A stretch of DNA of 64,000 bases from Vespula vulgaris (GCF_905475345.1 NC_066598.1:4435501-4499500), one strand, 5' to 3'. Positions 48,203 through 59,301 are shown, counted from the stretch's first letter. Translations and numbers: made by a program. The notes: generated by a model from the letters alone, not told the origin.

Positions 48203-48400
48203 TGAAGGTCATATCTCCCAAGTGGCATCCACACACCAAATCACTATATTGTAATAACTGATTGTATCGTTCGTTATTGAGTTTTCGCTTGAAGACAGTC
48301 TTAAGCAAAAGTGCCAATCTCAAAAATGGAACAGACGACGATTAGGGCTTTGCATCTGATACGTGTCCTCAGTATGAGGTCCTCTCTATGCTAATATTAT
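48203..48400. repeat. Degenerate partial unit at the right end of the 5S array
   Basis: Upstream spacer of copy 119 followed by the start of another 406-bp unit, which stops before its 5S gene. Match to the spacer consensus is good to about 48360. It then shows clustered changes (gatacgtgtc, cagtatgagg, atgctaat) and ends at ctaatattat, after which the sequence is unrelated. Confidence 0.85.
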
Positions 48401-48671
48401 GGTTAATGTCGTTATTGACCGTTATTGTCCTTAATTCAGATATGTTCCGTTTATATCATATTTTTTTAACGATCATTGTTTATTTCATCTGCAATCTTTA
48501 GTCCTTTAGTGTTAAACTCTTAGTTCTGACGTAGAAATATTGATATGACGTCATAACGTGACTCAATTTTATATGATATTCAATGTACTTATTGTAAAAT
48601 GATATAAGTATATTTACAAATGGATATAAAATGTGTTTATACTTATACATTATATTTCTCAGATAAAGAAT
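48401..48671. other. AT-rich spacer between 5S array and U2 segment
   Basis: No gene or 5S remnant is visible. The last bases contain agataaagaatct, which is repeated 20 bp further on inside the U2 segment. Confidence 0.6.
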
Positions 48672-49000
48672 CTAATCTTTAGATAAAGAATCTTAGATTA
48701 ATTATATTTTATGTAATTAAATGCATATATTTGAACATAATAATCTTTATATATATCAATATTTCTTTTATCTTTCCATTGTGAAACAATTCAAATATAT
48801 CATAATAATTTATGTTATTGAATAGATGGGACTACTTCTCATAATTTGTTTTTATCGATGTTATATTTAAAGAATTTAATTAATTATTACTTTCTCATCG
48901 TTTTAACTATCGTATTATCAGGATTTCGTATTACCTTCTTCCTTTGAAGCATCTTTGGAAAATTCAAATGATTCACTCTACGACCGCAAGGTGTCTCATT

Positions 49001-49021
49001 ATACTCGCAACCATTTTTTGC
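49001..49021 (+). promoter_or_regulatory. PSEA-like element of left U2 gene
   Basis: A 21-bp sequence at -62 to -42 from the U2 start resembles the insect snRNA proximal sequence element A. I count about 13 of 21 positions equal to the Drosophila U1-type element as I remember it, including the central CAAC, the T run and the final GC. SNAPc binding there would set the pol II start. No TATA box lies at -30, as expected for pol II snRNA genes. Confidence 0.6.
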
Positions 49022-49062
49022 TATTTATGTGCTTATTAGATCGGTTATGAAGTTTTCACTTT

Positions 49063-49249
49063 ATCGCTTCTCGGCCTATGGCTAAGATCAAAGTGTAGTA
49101 TCTGTTCTTATCAGCTTAATATCTGATACGCTGCTCATAGAGCAGCCAGAATATTAGCTAGATTTTTGGAACTTGGCGGAAGGCTGGAGCTTGCTCCGCC
49201 TCTGCCGGGGGTTGAGCCGGTATTGCAGTATCGCTGGATTCAGCCCGTC
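49063..49249 (+). ncRNA. U2: U2 spliceosomal snRNA, left copy
   Basis: U2 pairs with the intron branch point in the spliceosome. The gene starts with the canonical ATCGCTTCTCGGCC. The branch-point recognition core GTAGTA is at 49097-49102 within AAAGTGTAGTATCTGTTC. Stem IIb is a perfect GCTGCTC/GAGCAGC hairpin. The Sm site ATTTTTGG follows at about 49167. Stem III GGAGCTTGCTCC and the stem IV loop TATTGCAGTA, bound by U2A'/U2B'' in this family, are both present. The length of about 187 nt is normal; the 3' end is estimated to within a few bases. One oddity is that stem I closes GCC-TAT-GGC with a three-base loop instead of the usual four. Confidence 0.95.
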
Positions 49250-50124
49250 ATAATTATATTTGAAAATAAAGGATTTTATTAGCCTCATGTTATTATTATT
49301 TGAAGAATTTCAAAAAAGAATTGGAGGAGTACAGAGAGAATTGGTATTGGATTATCTAATTAAATGCGGTCATAATCCGTAGAATTTTTGTAATTTCTAA
49401 ATGTTCTTTCTTTATACAATTTACTATTTTTATCTAATTTGCAAAGTCCCCATATCGTATATAATAATCGTTAGTTAAATTTTTAAGAAATTGTTGTGAA
49501 TCATATGTAGCGATTGGATTCTTCTGCGGAGTGCATTCATTGGTCAGCACAAATAATCATCTGATGGTCATCTGTGTCGTTGGAATACTCTGTCTGATAT
49601 TTATTCTTTCTGTTACCTTTAATTAACTCCTCTACAAAACGGGGATGGTCTGAGAAAAAAACGTTAAATCAATTTGTTGAGCGAATTTGTGTGTAGTATA
49701 TAATATATCCTTTCTTTCTCATTATCGTATATTTTCAAAAAACTTAACAGACGACGATGATAGATTATTTCATCTTGTGAAATTTTGTAAAACAAGAAAT
49801 GCTGTTTGTTGCTGCTACCATCACTAGCGAAGATGGAAGAGAAATGACATCATATAGAAAAAAAGAGAAAGGTTGAAGGTTTAAAGTAAAATATAATAAA
49901 ATGGATAAAAATAGATTTGTTTCTCTCTCCTATGATCTCTATGTTACGTCCTACGCTGACTCTGGACTTAAAATAAAAGAAACTATTATTGTTTCATGAA
50001 TAAGCAATATGGGAATCTATCCTAACTGATATAAGAATTACAAAGGAAGACATACCTAAACAATGGAAAACGAGAAAACACGAACGTCAGCATAGGTGGA
50101 ATACATATGCGCCGAGTCCACAAA

Positions 50125-50900
50125 GCCATCCCCCACCAGCGCGCAAAATCTTGGTCGCCCGCAGCCGCCATATCTGCCGCCAATTAGGGGGAACGCTACG
50201 ACGAGCCAATGGCGACACTGTAGCCAATCGCTTCTCGCTGATTGGGCAAAGCTGCTTATTTAACTAACCATACATGTCGTTTCGTTAATTATTATTAAAC
50301 TATTCTTGCTTAAATCATTTCACTGTACTAATTACCACGATTATTGTTCAGATTATTGTTCGAACTTTAACAGTATAGATTCGTTCGCTTAGATTATCAC
50401 TCTGATATACAACTCAGTCTTTATTACTATTGTTTTGAACCAAATATTTTTCTTATATCTATTGTTATTGTTTTAAATAAATTGAGCATTATTAAACAAT
50501 CTAAGTTAATAATCCTGGTTGTGTCTACGGAAACGACTCGCTGTTCCAATTCTTATCGAGATAAATGTCAATTCTACTTCTATTTAAAAATTGCTTAAAC
50601 CTGATCAAGGAATTCGTTCCGTGCTGCACAATCGACTAATTCTTTTGTTCGACTTTGCCGCCAATCAATTCAACTCACATTTAGAATCGAACCAATCGAG
50701 CCTATGGAATCAGCCTATTAGGTGATAAATATATTCAAGCCACCAATAAAAGAAGTGGATTACAGAGTTGTGTCCCTGTCAGCCAATCATTATCGGACAG
50801 ATTTTAACTGCAGCATTCTCATTCGTCGAAAGTAAAGGTAGGTGTCATTTGATTGGCTTTCGTACGCCTTCTGGCATACCGATATTGCTTAGTCCTGTGC
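50125..50900. promoter_or_regulatory. GC-richer stretch with nine CCAAT boxes
   Basis: CCAAT on the plus strand at 50180, 50206, 50224, 50661, 50692, 50743 and 50783; ATTGG (the same box on the minus strand) at 50241 and 50852. The first part, about 50110-50250, is far less AT-rich than its surroundings and has CCGCC repeats. Such clusters are typical of NF-Y-bound promoters, but no open reading frame or known RNA follows within reach on either strand. Promoter status is an inference. Confidence 0.35.
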
Positions 50901-53784
50901 CATAGAACTGCACACCGTAGGTGAGAGCCAAAAAGGCAAATCATCTCACGTCGCAGAAACTCTGAAAGGAATTTATTTTTCCAAGGCCCATACTTTGTGG
51001 GGTGTAATATTATTGTGGTAAAAAAGCTATATATAAAAATATTTTCGAAAGAGTCAAATATTATCGTTAATAATCGTTATTGCAGATGATACAATGATAT
51101 TTGAATTTCGATCATGAATAATGTTCAAAAAATAAATGAGCTCTCAGCAACCACTAAATTGCGTCACGAAATGGTTTCATGGAAGTCATCAAATGCGTTG
51201 AACACATTATGCTATAGTTCGTGATCGCGAACGTACGTCAGAAAAGAAAAGAATACGCGGTAACATGGCTGGAGTTATCCAATGCCTTTGGGCTGTGTCA
51301 CATAGAACCATATTCTGAACTGAAAATATGTTGAACTGAGCAAGACAAACAATTTGGCAATTGTTGTGATACAATCTCTCTATGCCGATAACAAGCAATA
51401 TTAGAATCCCGCTGATTATTAAAATCAATGCTAGAATAAAGCAAAACTAGAATAGAAAACTAAAAAAAAATTTAGCACTATTATATTCAATCTTGCTATG
51501 GAGCCTGTACTACGATCTATAACTCAAATATATTACAGGTATATGATAGACCACGTGATTCTGTGTTCAATAGATAATAGAATAGACAATAGGCCTTTTG
51601 CTCATTATATATTCTGATAGATATTTCACAATTCTGAGAACTTATGTCTATGCAGCAACCTAAGCCTACTTCTGATTACGCTCCTCAATATTGTAATCAG
51701 AAATCAGAAAATATTGCAAGGTGTCTCAATGGCAGCATGAAAGCGGTACTTTCAAACGAGTTCCCAAAAATCATTAACAAATAGGCTCATGTATTAACAA
51801 ATAGATAACCTAAGCATTGTGATCAAAAGATTGTTTAGTAGAATGAATAAAACTAGTCAGTATCGTCAAATACAGACATGGAGCTAAGATTCAAAGATTT
51901 CCCAATTCAAGCTTCTCTTCAAAGCACAATCTGCAGCTAAACTAAACTACGAATAATTACTTGCTAAACTAAAGAGAATATACAAAATCACATTAACAGT
52001 AACTCTATTGAACCATTTTGTTTAAGATATGAGTTTTTACTTTAAGATAGGGTTTACAGACTAGCATTTCTTTTACCAGATCTATCTTGACCATTGCCGC
52101 TGGATAGTACTTGACGTTTTAGAAATAATAAGTAGCGGTCATTGCAGTCAATAAGACCTTGTCACAAGTGCTTTGCCACTGCAAATTAAATCTAATCACT
52201 ATCATGAAACAACACAATGCTTCTACATTAATTAATAAAGGCCTAGAGATGAAAGCATTAAGAATTAAAAATATTAAATGACAATCAGATCATTATTATT
52301 TACAAGAGGTCAAAAAAAGTGATAATTGTGGACGTTACATCCCAAGTTAAGAACTGCATTAGAGGCAGCCCGTTTAACAAAGAAACAATATAAAAGAGTA
52401 ACCAACTATTTCCAACAGCAAGTTTACGAAATATATTTGGAAAATTTCATGCCTTAGATGGTCTTAGATGGCTGGATTCCCTACAATGAGTTAGTTCTAT
52501 AGATTGTGGGGATCAACATATCCTATGTCAGGCTGATGAGGAAACTAATATGCAACAATACCATAAGATGATGCTGCAATATTTATATCAACTGCATAAT
52601 TGGAAAGAGGCAATATTAAAAATAAATAGAAAAAGTATACATTCACAGATGTTACCAGTGTTCAGAGCTATAGAAAATTATAAATAGGACTGAAAATCCT
52701 AGATAAATGCTAGAATAATATACAATTATGTATAAGTTAAAAAATCTAGTCAGAAGGTGGACTGGAATCTAGTCAGATAGGTTAGAAAATACCATCTATA
52801 ACTGATTATTTCTTGTTTATATACGTTTAATTATATCATATACATTTTCTTAAATAAAGAGATTTATCTGATTTACAATTTTACATAATCATGGCTTAAA
52901 ACTTTGTTTAGTTCATTTCCTAAGTGAGCTAAGTAACTTTACTATTTTATCTTATATTATATAGTATTATATATATCTCTTTCTTGCAATTTCAATAATC
53001 CTGCAAATAGTAACAAAAAAATACACAAAGTATCTCTGGATACAAAATTATAACTTATATATTTTTATAATTAAAAATATTATTTATTTAAAGTTAATAT
53101 TTTTTAATGAATTATCAAGCAGAAGATAATTTGATGATGCCCAAAAAAATATTTGATACCATTCTTTTTATAAATTTCATCGTAATGAAAAATTGACTTG
53201 TCAAATCAATGACCTTTGTAATTAAGGACAACATTTTCTGGATTCAAAGAGAATTCAATAATTTATTTTGAGGTTGCAATAACAAAGATTTGAAAGTTTT
53301 TAAGAAAGTTTCTTTGGTTTGATATCAGGCAAGTATAACATTTATCTATATATATTTTATATCAAAGTTTACTATAAAATACATTCATATGTTTGAAAGA
53401 TATTTTTAATTTAGTTGATGTTATAATAAAACATGACATAATTACTATTATAGCTGAATATATTATAGTATTATTATACTAAAACTTTTTTATTTTTTAA
53501 TATTTATAACATTTAAAATTATTTATAACAAATATACATTAAAAACAGGATATCTTACAAATAAATTATTTCTTTATATTATACATCATGCAATTATAAT
53601 AATGAAAATTTAGAGTATAATATAATAAAAATAATAATTGATATTGCAGGATTCATTTTTAAAATTCTTATAATTAATAAAATGAAATTCGAACTTCATT
53701 TAACTGAATGGTATCATATATAATGTTCTAAAAACATGAATATAATAATTCTATAATATGTTTCAGACAAGATAAAAAGTTTTA

Positions 53785-53858
53785 TTATATATATACATGT
53801 ATATATAAATAGAATTGTTGTGTATATATGTATATATGATATGTATACACACACATAA
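53785..53858. repeat. TA/TG-rich low-complexity repeat
   Basis: Alternating TATATA, TGTATA and CACACA steps; a degenerate dinucleotide microsatellite. Confidence 0.7.
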
Positions 53859-54084
53859 AATAATGTTCATTAATTTAGTTCGTTTAATTTTTGTTTGACG
53901 CTTATAAAAAGAATTACAAGAAATAATTAATGTTTAATAATTAGATTAATAAAAAAGTGAAACCAAATATTCACGACAAAATTTAAAGGTCTTATACTAA
54001 AATAAGATAAAAATAATGAATACAATCTTATCAATAAGAAAAATTTAATTTATGTAAGATATCAATATACATATATATTTGTTA

Positions 54085-54101
54085 TATAATAATAATAATA
54101 A
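54085..54101. repeat. (TAA)n microsatellite
   Basis: Short run of TAA triplets, about five units. Confidence 0.7.
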
Positions 54102-54837
54102 CCTTTTTGTTATTAATATTCTTGTGTCATTATTAAATATTAGTTTGAATACACCACGTATACGAGCAGTACGAATTTTTATAATTCTATCAATAATTTC
54201 CTTATCTACTTTCTGTTAAAATATGTCTACTCACTGTGCTGTGCTGTGCCAAAATGATATACGTAAATTTCTTAAGGATGTTCATCATCTTTCTGCTCAT
54301 CACATTCGCAGCGATGGATAAAATATGAACTACGGATCGAGCGAGGAACACTGTTCCTACCATCAGTATATAAGTTTGTTTAGTTATACCTCTTTCACAC
54401 ATACATAACAATTGGTTTCGTGAAGAATAAGTGGTTTATTTATAAACTCACATGTATATATTTTTTTTTATAGTAGCCGTGTGTTTCCAATTATCCGTGA
54501 TAGACATGACGTCGGTACACATTTGTTTCACGATAAATGTACTGAAAATAATAAATATAATTAATCATAAGAACTAGTGTATAAATTTGCAGCAAAAATA
54601 AGATTTTGAATAGGAAATATCTATCAATGAGCGGTTAAGTGTCGAAATTATTAAAGATACGATTTGTTGAGTTCGTGCAATAAATCATGACATAAAATGA
54701 CACATTTTTTCTTCTTTTCGTACCATAAATTACCATTTTCATAAATTATAAATTATCATAAATTACCATGTCACGATATACATACTATAAGTATATTCTT
54801 TTATTTCCTCTTCTTATTACTGTTCTTGTTACTATGT

Positions 54838-54874
54838 TATTATAATAATAATAACAGTAGTAATAATAATAATA
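54838..54874. repeat. (TAA)n microsatellite, interrupted
   Basis: Two runs of TAA triplets separated by cagtag; it lies just outside the left arm of the long palindrome. Confidence 0.75.
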
Positions 54875-54910
54875 CGAAGTAAACTCCTAGAGAGAAAAAT
54901 ATAACAAATA

Positions 54911-55668
54911 GCGCTAGAAGAAAAATCTCGTAGATCATGTGAAAACAAACTCATGTTTTGATCATTCAATTATTCACGTCCAATCATATTAACGCAAATA
55001 TTTGAACCTATTTGAAAAAAAACTAAACGTTCACCATTATGTGATTTGCTGTACCTTGGATTAATTATATGATAAATCTGAAAATTTTTTAAATCTTTAT
55101 AAAATTATATATATTTAAGTAAATTTATTATAATTTTTTCACATACTTTTAATTGAAAAATCGCATGTAGAATATTCGAATAAACTCGTAAATCAATCCG
55201 GATTGTAAACTAGATGAATCTATAGTGCGTTAATAATAATAAAGATTTCATATTTTTAAGGTTTTATTTTTTATTTATAATTTATTTTTTTTATTTGATA
55301 GTTAAAGGAAGGATCTTAAAACAGTAAAAATATTAAAACTTTTATTATTATTAATTTTCTATAGATTCACCTAGTTTACAATCATGAGTTTGCAAATCTA
55401 ATTGGATATCCTACATGAAATCTTACAATTAAAAAAATGTAACAAAATTTTAATAAATTTATCTATATATATAAATTTTGTAGAAATTCCCAAATTTTCA
55501 AATTTTATCGTATAATATATCCAGGATACAACGAATCAAGTAATGACGACTGCCTATTTCTTTTCTAATTAAAGATTTAAATATTAGTATTATAATGATG
55601 GAATGTTTAACGATTTCTTAAAACAACATAACCAATCATGATTCGTACAATTACCTACCCTTCAGCGA
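54911..55668. repeat. Long imperfect palindrome (inverted repeat)
   Basis: Two arms of roughly 360 bp face each other across a short AT-rich centre near 55290. Anchors on opposite arms give a constant centre: 55203-55225 with 55359-55381 (22 of 23 complementary), 55050-55060 with 55520-55530, 54954-54959 with 55620-55625, 54936-54939 with 55637-55640, and 54911-54915 with 55664-55668. Between anchors I judge the arms about two thirds to four fifths identical with small gaps. There is no coding frame and no clear target-site duplication. It could be an old foldback or MITE-like element, or a locus giving a long hairpin RNA. Confidence 0.75.
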
Positions 55669-55774
55669 AGTAGTTAGAAATTGTATAGCTAATTGCATTC
55701 TATAAAGTTATATGATTAAATTTATATAAAATCGATTTTATTTTTGTTTCATGAAATTTACTATGCTGGCATTA

Positions 55775-55796
55775 AAAAAAAAACAAACAAACAAAC
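55775..55796. repeat. (AAAC)n microsatellite
   Basis: An A run followed by about four AAAC units. Confidence 0.75.
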
Positions 55797-57888
55797 ATAC
55801 TATGAATTGATTATAAAAAATTAAAATAAAATTGATAAATTTTATCTTGGTAAGTTTAGGTTTGTTAAAATAATTTCGTACCTGATTATATATGCCATAA
55901 TGATCGATAATTTTCAATAATCTTCAGTAATTTGTTAATTAATATTTTAAAACTAAAATTTTATTAAAAGAAAAATTATAAATAAAAATTAGATAAAAAT
56001 GTAAATATAAAATTATCATAATTTTATTTGGTATCATCAATAATCAGATGTGCATTTACCAGTATAGAATATGCTTTTGAATCTGGGAATCCTTTGATTG
56101 TTTTATAAATAAATATATAATTTTTTAAAATAATGTTTTATGATATAGAATAGTTCAACAGGTATGGTCCTAATGGCGATTAACGAAAGAGTTATTTTTA
56201 GATTAATTAATGATAAATTTCATATAAAGAAAAATATTTATTATTTATATTTTATAATAAACGAATATTAAAAACAGTTTTATGTTTAATTATTAAGATT
56301 TACACTTATTTTATATTGGTTTAGCAGCGATTTTTACTATCCCATCTCTCAAGAGAAAATGATAAAGGATGAAAAAACGATAAATTTTTTTAAAGAGTAC
56401 AGAGTATAGACTTTGCTCATGCGATCAACATGTCTCAGCAAATTCTTATTTGTTAAACCTAAAATATCCGCAAAAAAGTGATTCACCGAAGTAAAAAATT
56501 AATTCTTTCTTCTTATGAATATAAAATACAGAGTAACAGAACATTAACTATTCCTTCAGGAGGAAGGGAAGATTATAAGCAAAATGTGATATAAAAACAT
56601 ACAAGTTATTTGTTGATATTACAAAAAAAAATTTAACAAGAAGAAGTTGCATCAGCTCTTAGTCAAACATTTAAGCTCTTATATAAACATTTTTTTTTCA
56701 TTGATGACCTTCTTGAATTACAAATATGGTATATTTGTAATCTGTTTTCTTTTTTGCAAATTTACAATTGAAATTACATCTATTAAAACAATCTCTACTA
56801 TGTCTCGTTTATGAAATAATCAGCATATTAATGTATGAACAGTTTCATACGATAATGTAATTTGTAATTCATACTATAGAAATATATTATTTATGAATCA
56901 AACGTGCAGTCGTATATTTTAATGAGTTCGAAGATCAATAATCTTATACATATTTATACTCGATATATAAGACATATTTCATACTCAGTATATAAATGAT
57001 CGATATAAATAATCAAGCGCCTAGGTTTATTATAAATATTAACGATCTATTTAAAATACTGACAAATTATTATTATATTTACAAATATTTTAATTAAAAT
57101 GTCGGACAAGTTTTTGTATTAATCTGTTTAATACTAATCATTTATAATATTACGTATCGATATTTTATTATATAATACTGACCAATTATTTAAGATTATC
57201 GATTAAAAACTTTTTTATAAATACTGGCCTAATAAATAGTAGCCGTTCTTTAAAATATTTATATAGGTAGCAAACATCATGTCCGAAATCTCACATTCTC
57301 TAAAATCGTAAATATTAAGTTAAAATTTTTGATGGAGAAAGAAAAGCGCTTTGTTGGACATGGCGTAATTTATTTCATTTTAGATTACTAAAGCTGTTAC
57401 AAACCTTGAACGCATATTTTTGAATATTTAAGAAGAAAAAATATTTCCAGAAAATTTCAAGTATAGATTTCTGCTGCATATGAGAAGTGCGGGTGGAAGA
57501 TTTTATATCGTTCAAGTCGCTAAAACTCCGACTACTAAAAATTCAACTAACTTGAAAAAAAATCGAACGGCCGAAGAATGGATATTTTTCATTTTCAGAA
57601 AATTTTTGTTCAATTTCTTACAAATCGATCTTTGAAAAAATCAAAGTTAATGGTCAAAAAAATCTTCGTCTTTACAAGGTTTTGTAGAGACGTAGGAAGC
57701 TAACGTCCTTCCATTAGAAAGTTTGAAATGCTACTACCTGTTCACGCTCTCGCTAACGGTAAATTTCGAAAACCTTTTGAATTGGGAAAATATATTGCCT
57801 GTTTTATTTTTAAGTTAACAATTTGTGAACAAGAAAAATGACGTAGAATATTTCGATATGATAACGAATTTAAAATCGTTGATATGGA

Positions 57889-57929
57889 AAAAAAAAAGAA
57901 AAGAATAAAAAAAAAAGAAATAAAAAATT
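57889..57929. repeat. Poly(A)-rich tract
   Basis: About 40 bp almost entirely of A with a few G and T. Confidence 0.75.
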
Positions 57930-58695
57930 ATTTTTCATTTAGCTAATTCGATATAATTGTTTAATATTGAAAGAAAAGCAATAGGAAATCGAAACGATTT
58001 AATATAATAATTAAATCTAATTTTTTAACGTATTATTATGAACAATTTAACTTTTAATAAATGAAGTTCCTTACAAAAAAAAGTTATGTATAATGCATCG
58101 TAATTAAAAATATATTTTGGCCTGATTACCAATTGACATGTATATATGTACTTAGAAAATTAAAAAAAAAAAAAATTAATTTTTCAGAAATATTCTTATT
58201 TGGTGATATTATCTTTTAAAAATATACTTTCTGCAAATTTCATCTGAAAATTCCAAAAAATTGAAGTTACAGCCGTTTAAAATACGACATTACATGTACC
58301 TTTAAATGTTTTTTCAAAACTATATTTTTCAAATTGGTTCAAATGATATTTTAAAAATTATTGAAATGATTTTAATGTAAGTTAGCATCATTATTTCTCA
58401 TATCATTATTTGGTCATTGTTATATAAACATTTTGTTAAGAACTATAGTTTTTCCTTTTTCTTTTTTTTTAAATCATTACAAAATTATTGAAATTTTTCA
58501 TTACATGAAAAATTTAATTACTTATATATTTTTAATAAACAAAAATATTAAACATCAACTTGAATTGGTTTTTTTAATGTACTTAAGAATTTTTTTCTCA
58601 TTGTTGATAAATTAGCATTGTAAACGCTTTATGAAACGATTTTATTTTTTTTATCATTAATTCCAAGATGATGCTTTGTCATAATTTTTTTTTGG

Positions 58696-59301
58696 CTGGA
58701 TGTACACCTACTACATATATTTAATGATAAAATAAATTATATGTAAAACAATAAATTATAAAAATTGGATTTTTTAGACCATCTAGGCATATGTATAATC
58801 CTTAAGAGATTTTTCATTTTTCTGACTATATTAAAGCCATGCTCTACCCTTTCTTTGAAAAGCTAAGCGATCTCCTGCATACTCAATCCCTTATATTAAG
58901 GTTGTTATTTCATAGATGTTAATCAAGTTTTATAAAATATGCAATTTACAATATCAGTTTAATGACATATCAATTGTCACATAAATTATTATTTAGATAA
59001 CTATAAAAAAAATAACAAAAGAAAATTGTTCTCCATTACTTAATCCACAATATAATTTTTGATATACTAGTTTTACTAGTCAATTCAGAAAAAAAAAACG
59101 TTACTGTTAAATACTATAATATAATATCATCGAATTTTTATTTAAAATATTTCCACATGATACACAAATCTGTAATTTATATCAATATTAATGTGTCTGG
59201 TGTAAATATTAAATATTACAATATATCTATTTTGTCTCCTTTTCCTTATTTTTTCGATTTAATAATTTGTTTTTAAAAAATAACATCTGTCAATTCTTGA
59301 G
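58696..59301. repeat. Direct repeat R1, left of the second U2 segment
   Basis: About 606 bp matching R2 (60763-61384) in the same orientation with roughly a dozen differences, including a 5-bp and a 7-bp insertion in R2. It ends at gagcta, where the U2 segment begins. No coding content; identity unknown. Confidence 0.88.

Larger units (their letters stand above)
1..48400 (-). repeat. Tandem 5S rDNA array, 119 complete 406-bp units
   Basis: Each unit holds one 119-nt 5S gene on the minus strand plus a spacer of about 287 bp. Gene starts (5' end, high coordinate) fall at 296+406k; 1-bp deletions in copies 46 and 65 shift later copies by 1 and then 2. Every copy is followed by a run of four or five T on the sense strand, a pol III terminator. 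Block names used below describe the roughly 35 bp upstream of each gene, read on the plus strand right after it: P1 starts taaagg or tagagg, P2 tcgagg or tcgtgg, P3 tgaaggacc or tgaagtacc with gttag, and all three share ggcatgtaca; Q1 starts tgaaggtca and Q2 tgaaggaga, and both share ctcccaagtggcat. I count 53 P1, 12 P2, 12 P3, 32 Q1 and 10 Q2. Variants are numbered on the sense strand from nt 1. The left end is cut by the window edge; the right end is a degenerate partial unit. Confidence 0.97.
48672..50124. repeat. U2 duplicated segment, left copy (1453 bp)
   Basis: Identical to 59302-60753 except for three substitutions (48703, 48860, 48977) and one 1-bp indel near 49625, about 99.7%. It contains about 390 bp upstream of U2, the gene, and about 875 bp downstream in which I see no further gene. 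Past 50124 the left copy runs on into GC-richer DNA while the right copy breaks off, so the left copy is probably the original locus. Confidence 0.92.
50901..54910. other. AT-rich intergenic DNA, no supported gene
   Basis: Short open frames at 51207-51428 and 54202-54411 (both minus strand, 73 and 69 codons) have no recognisable motif and no splice context that I can see. The rest is AT-rich with simple repeats. Untranslated exons or a long non-coding RNA cannot be excluded from sequence alone. Confidence 0.5.
55669..58695. other. Intergenic DNA without supported gene
   Basis: Mostly very AT-rich. The part at 57281-57780 is noticeably less AT-rich and free of long open frames; it looks like a decayed dispersed repeat, but I cannot name the family. 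A variant of aatactgaccaattatt occurs at 57055, 57174 and 57220. The 60-codon open frame at 58433-58615 is Phe/Ile/Leu-rich, as expected from random AT-rich DNA. Confidence 0.5.

Noticed and set aside
4555..48234. A recurring minus-strand open frame of 77-84 codons (beginning MWMPLGR or MPLGR) in many array units
   Set aside because: It starts in the Q-type upstream block and reads straight through the 5S rRNA gene. It appears only where the Q block supplies an ATG and is absent from P units. It is a by-product of 5S conservation, not a protein family.
1..48400. CRISPR-like or satellite interpretation of the regular 406-bp repeat
   Set aside because: The repeat contains a complete 5S gene with internal promoter and terminator in every unit; no short repeat-spacer pattern exists.
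48461..48475. TATAT/T7 stretch as a pol III terminator or TATA box at the array edge
   Set aside because: It lies upstream of copy 119 and far from the U2 start, in generally AT-rich DNA.
50226..50237. ATCGCTTCTCG resembling the U2 5' end, 100 bp past the left U2 segment
   Set aside because: Only 11 bases match and nothing of U2 follows, so it is chance similarity.
51207..51428. 73-codon minus-strand open frame
   Set aside because: Hydrophobic N-terminus but no recognisable domain, partner exon or conserved start context. It could be a remnant; not supported.
54202..54411. 69-codon minus-strand open frame
   Set aside because: No motif recognised and flanked by AT-rich DNA. Protein homology search would decide; none is visible by eye.
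58433..58615. 60-codon plus-strand open frame
   Set aside because: Phe, Ile, Leu, Asn and Lys only, as expected from random AT-rich sequence.
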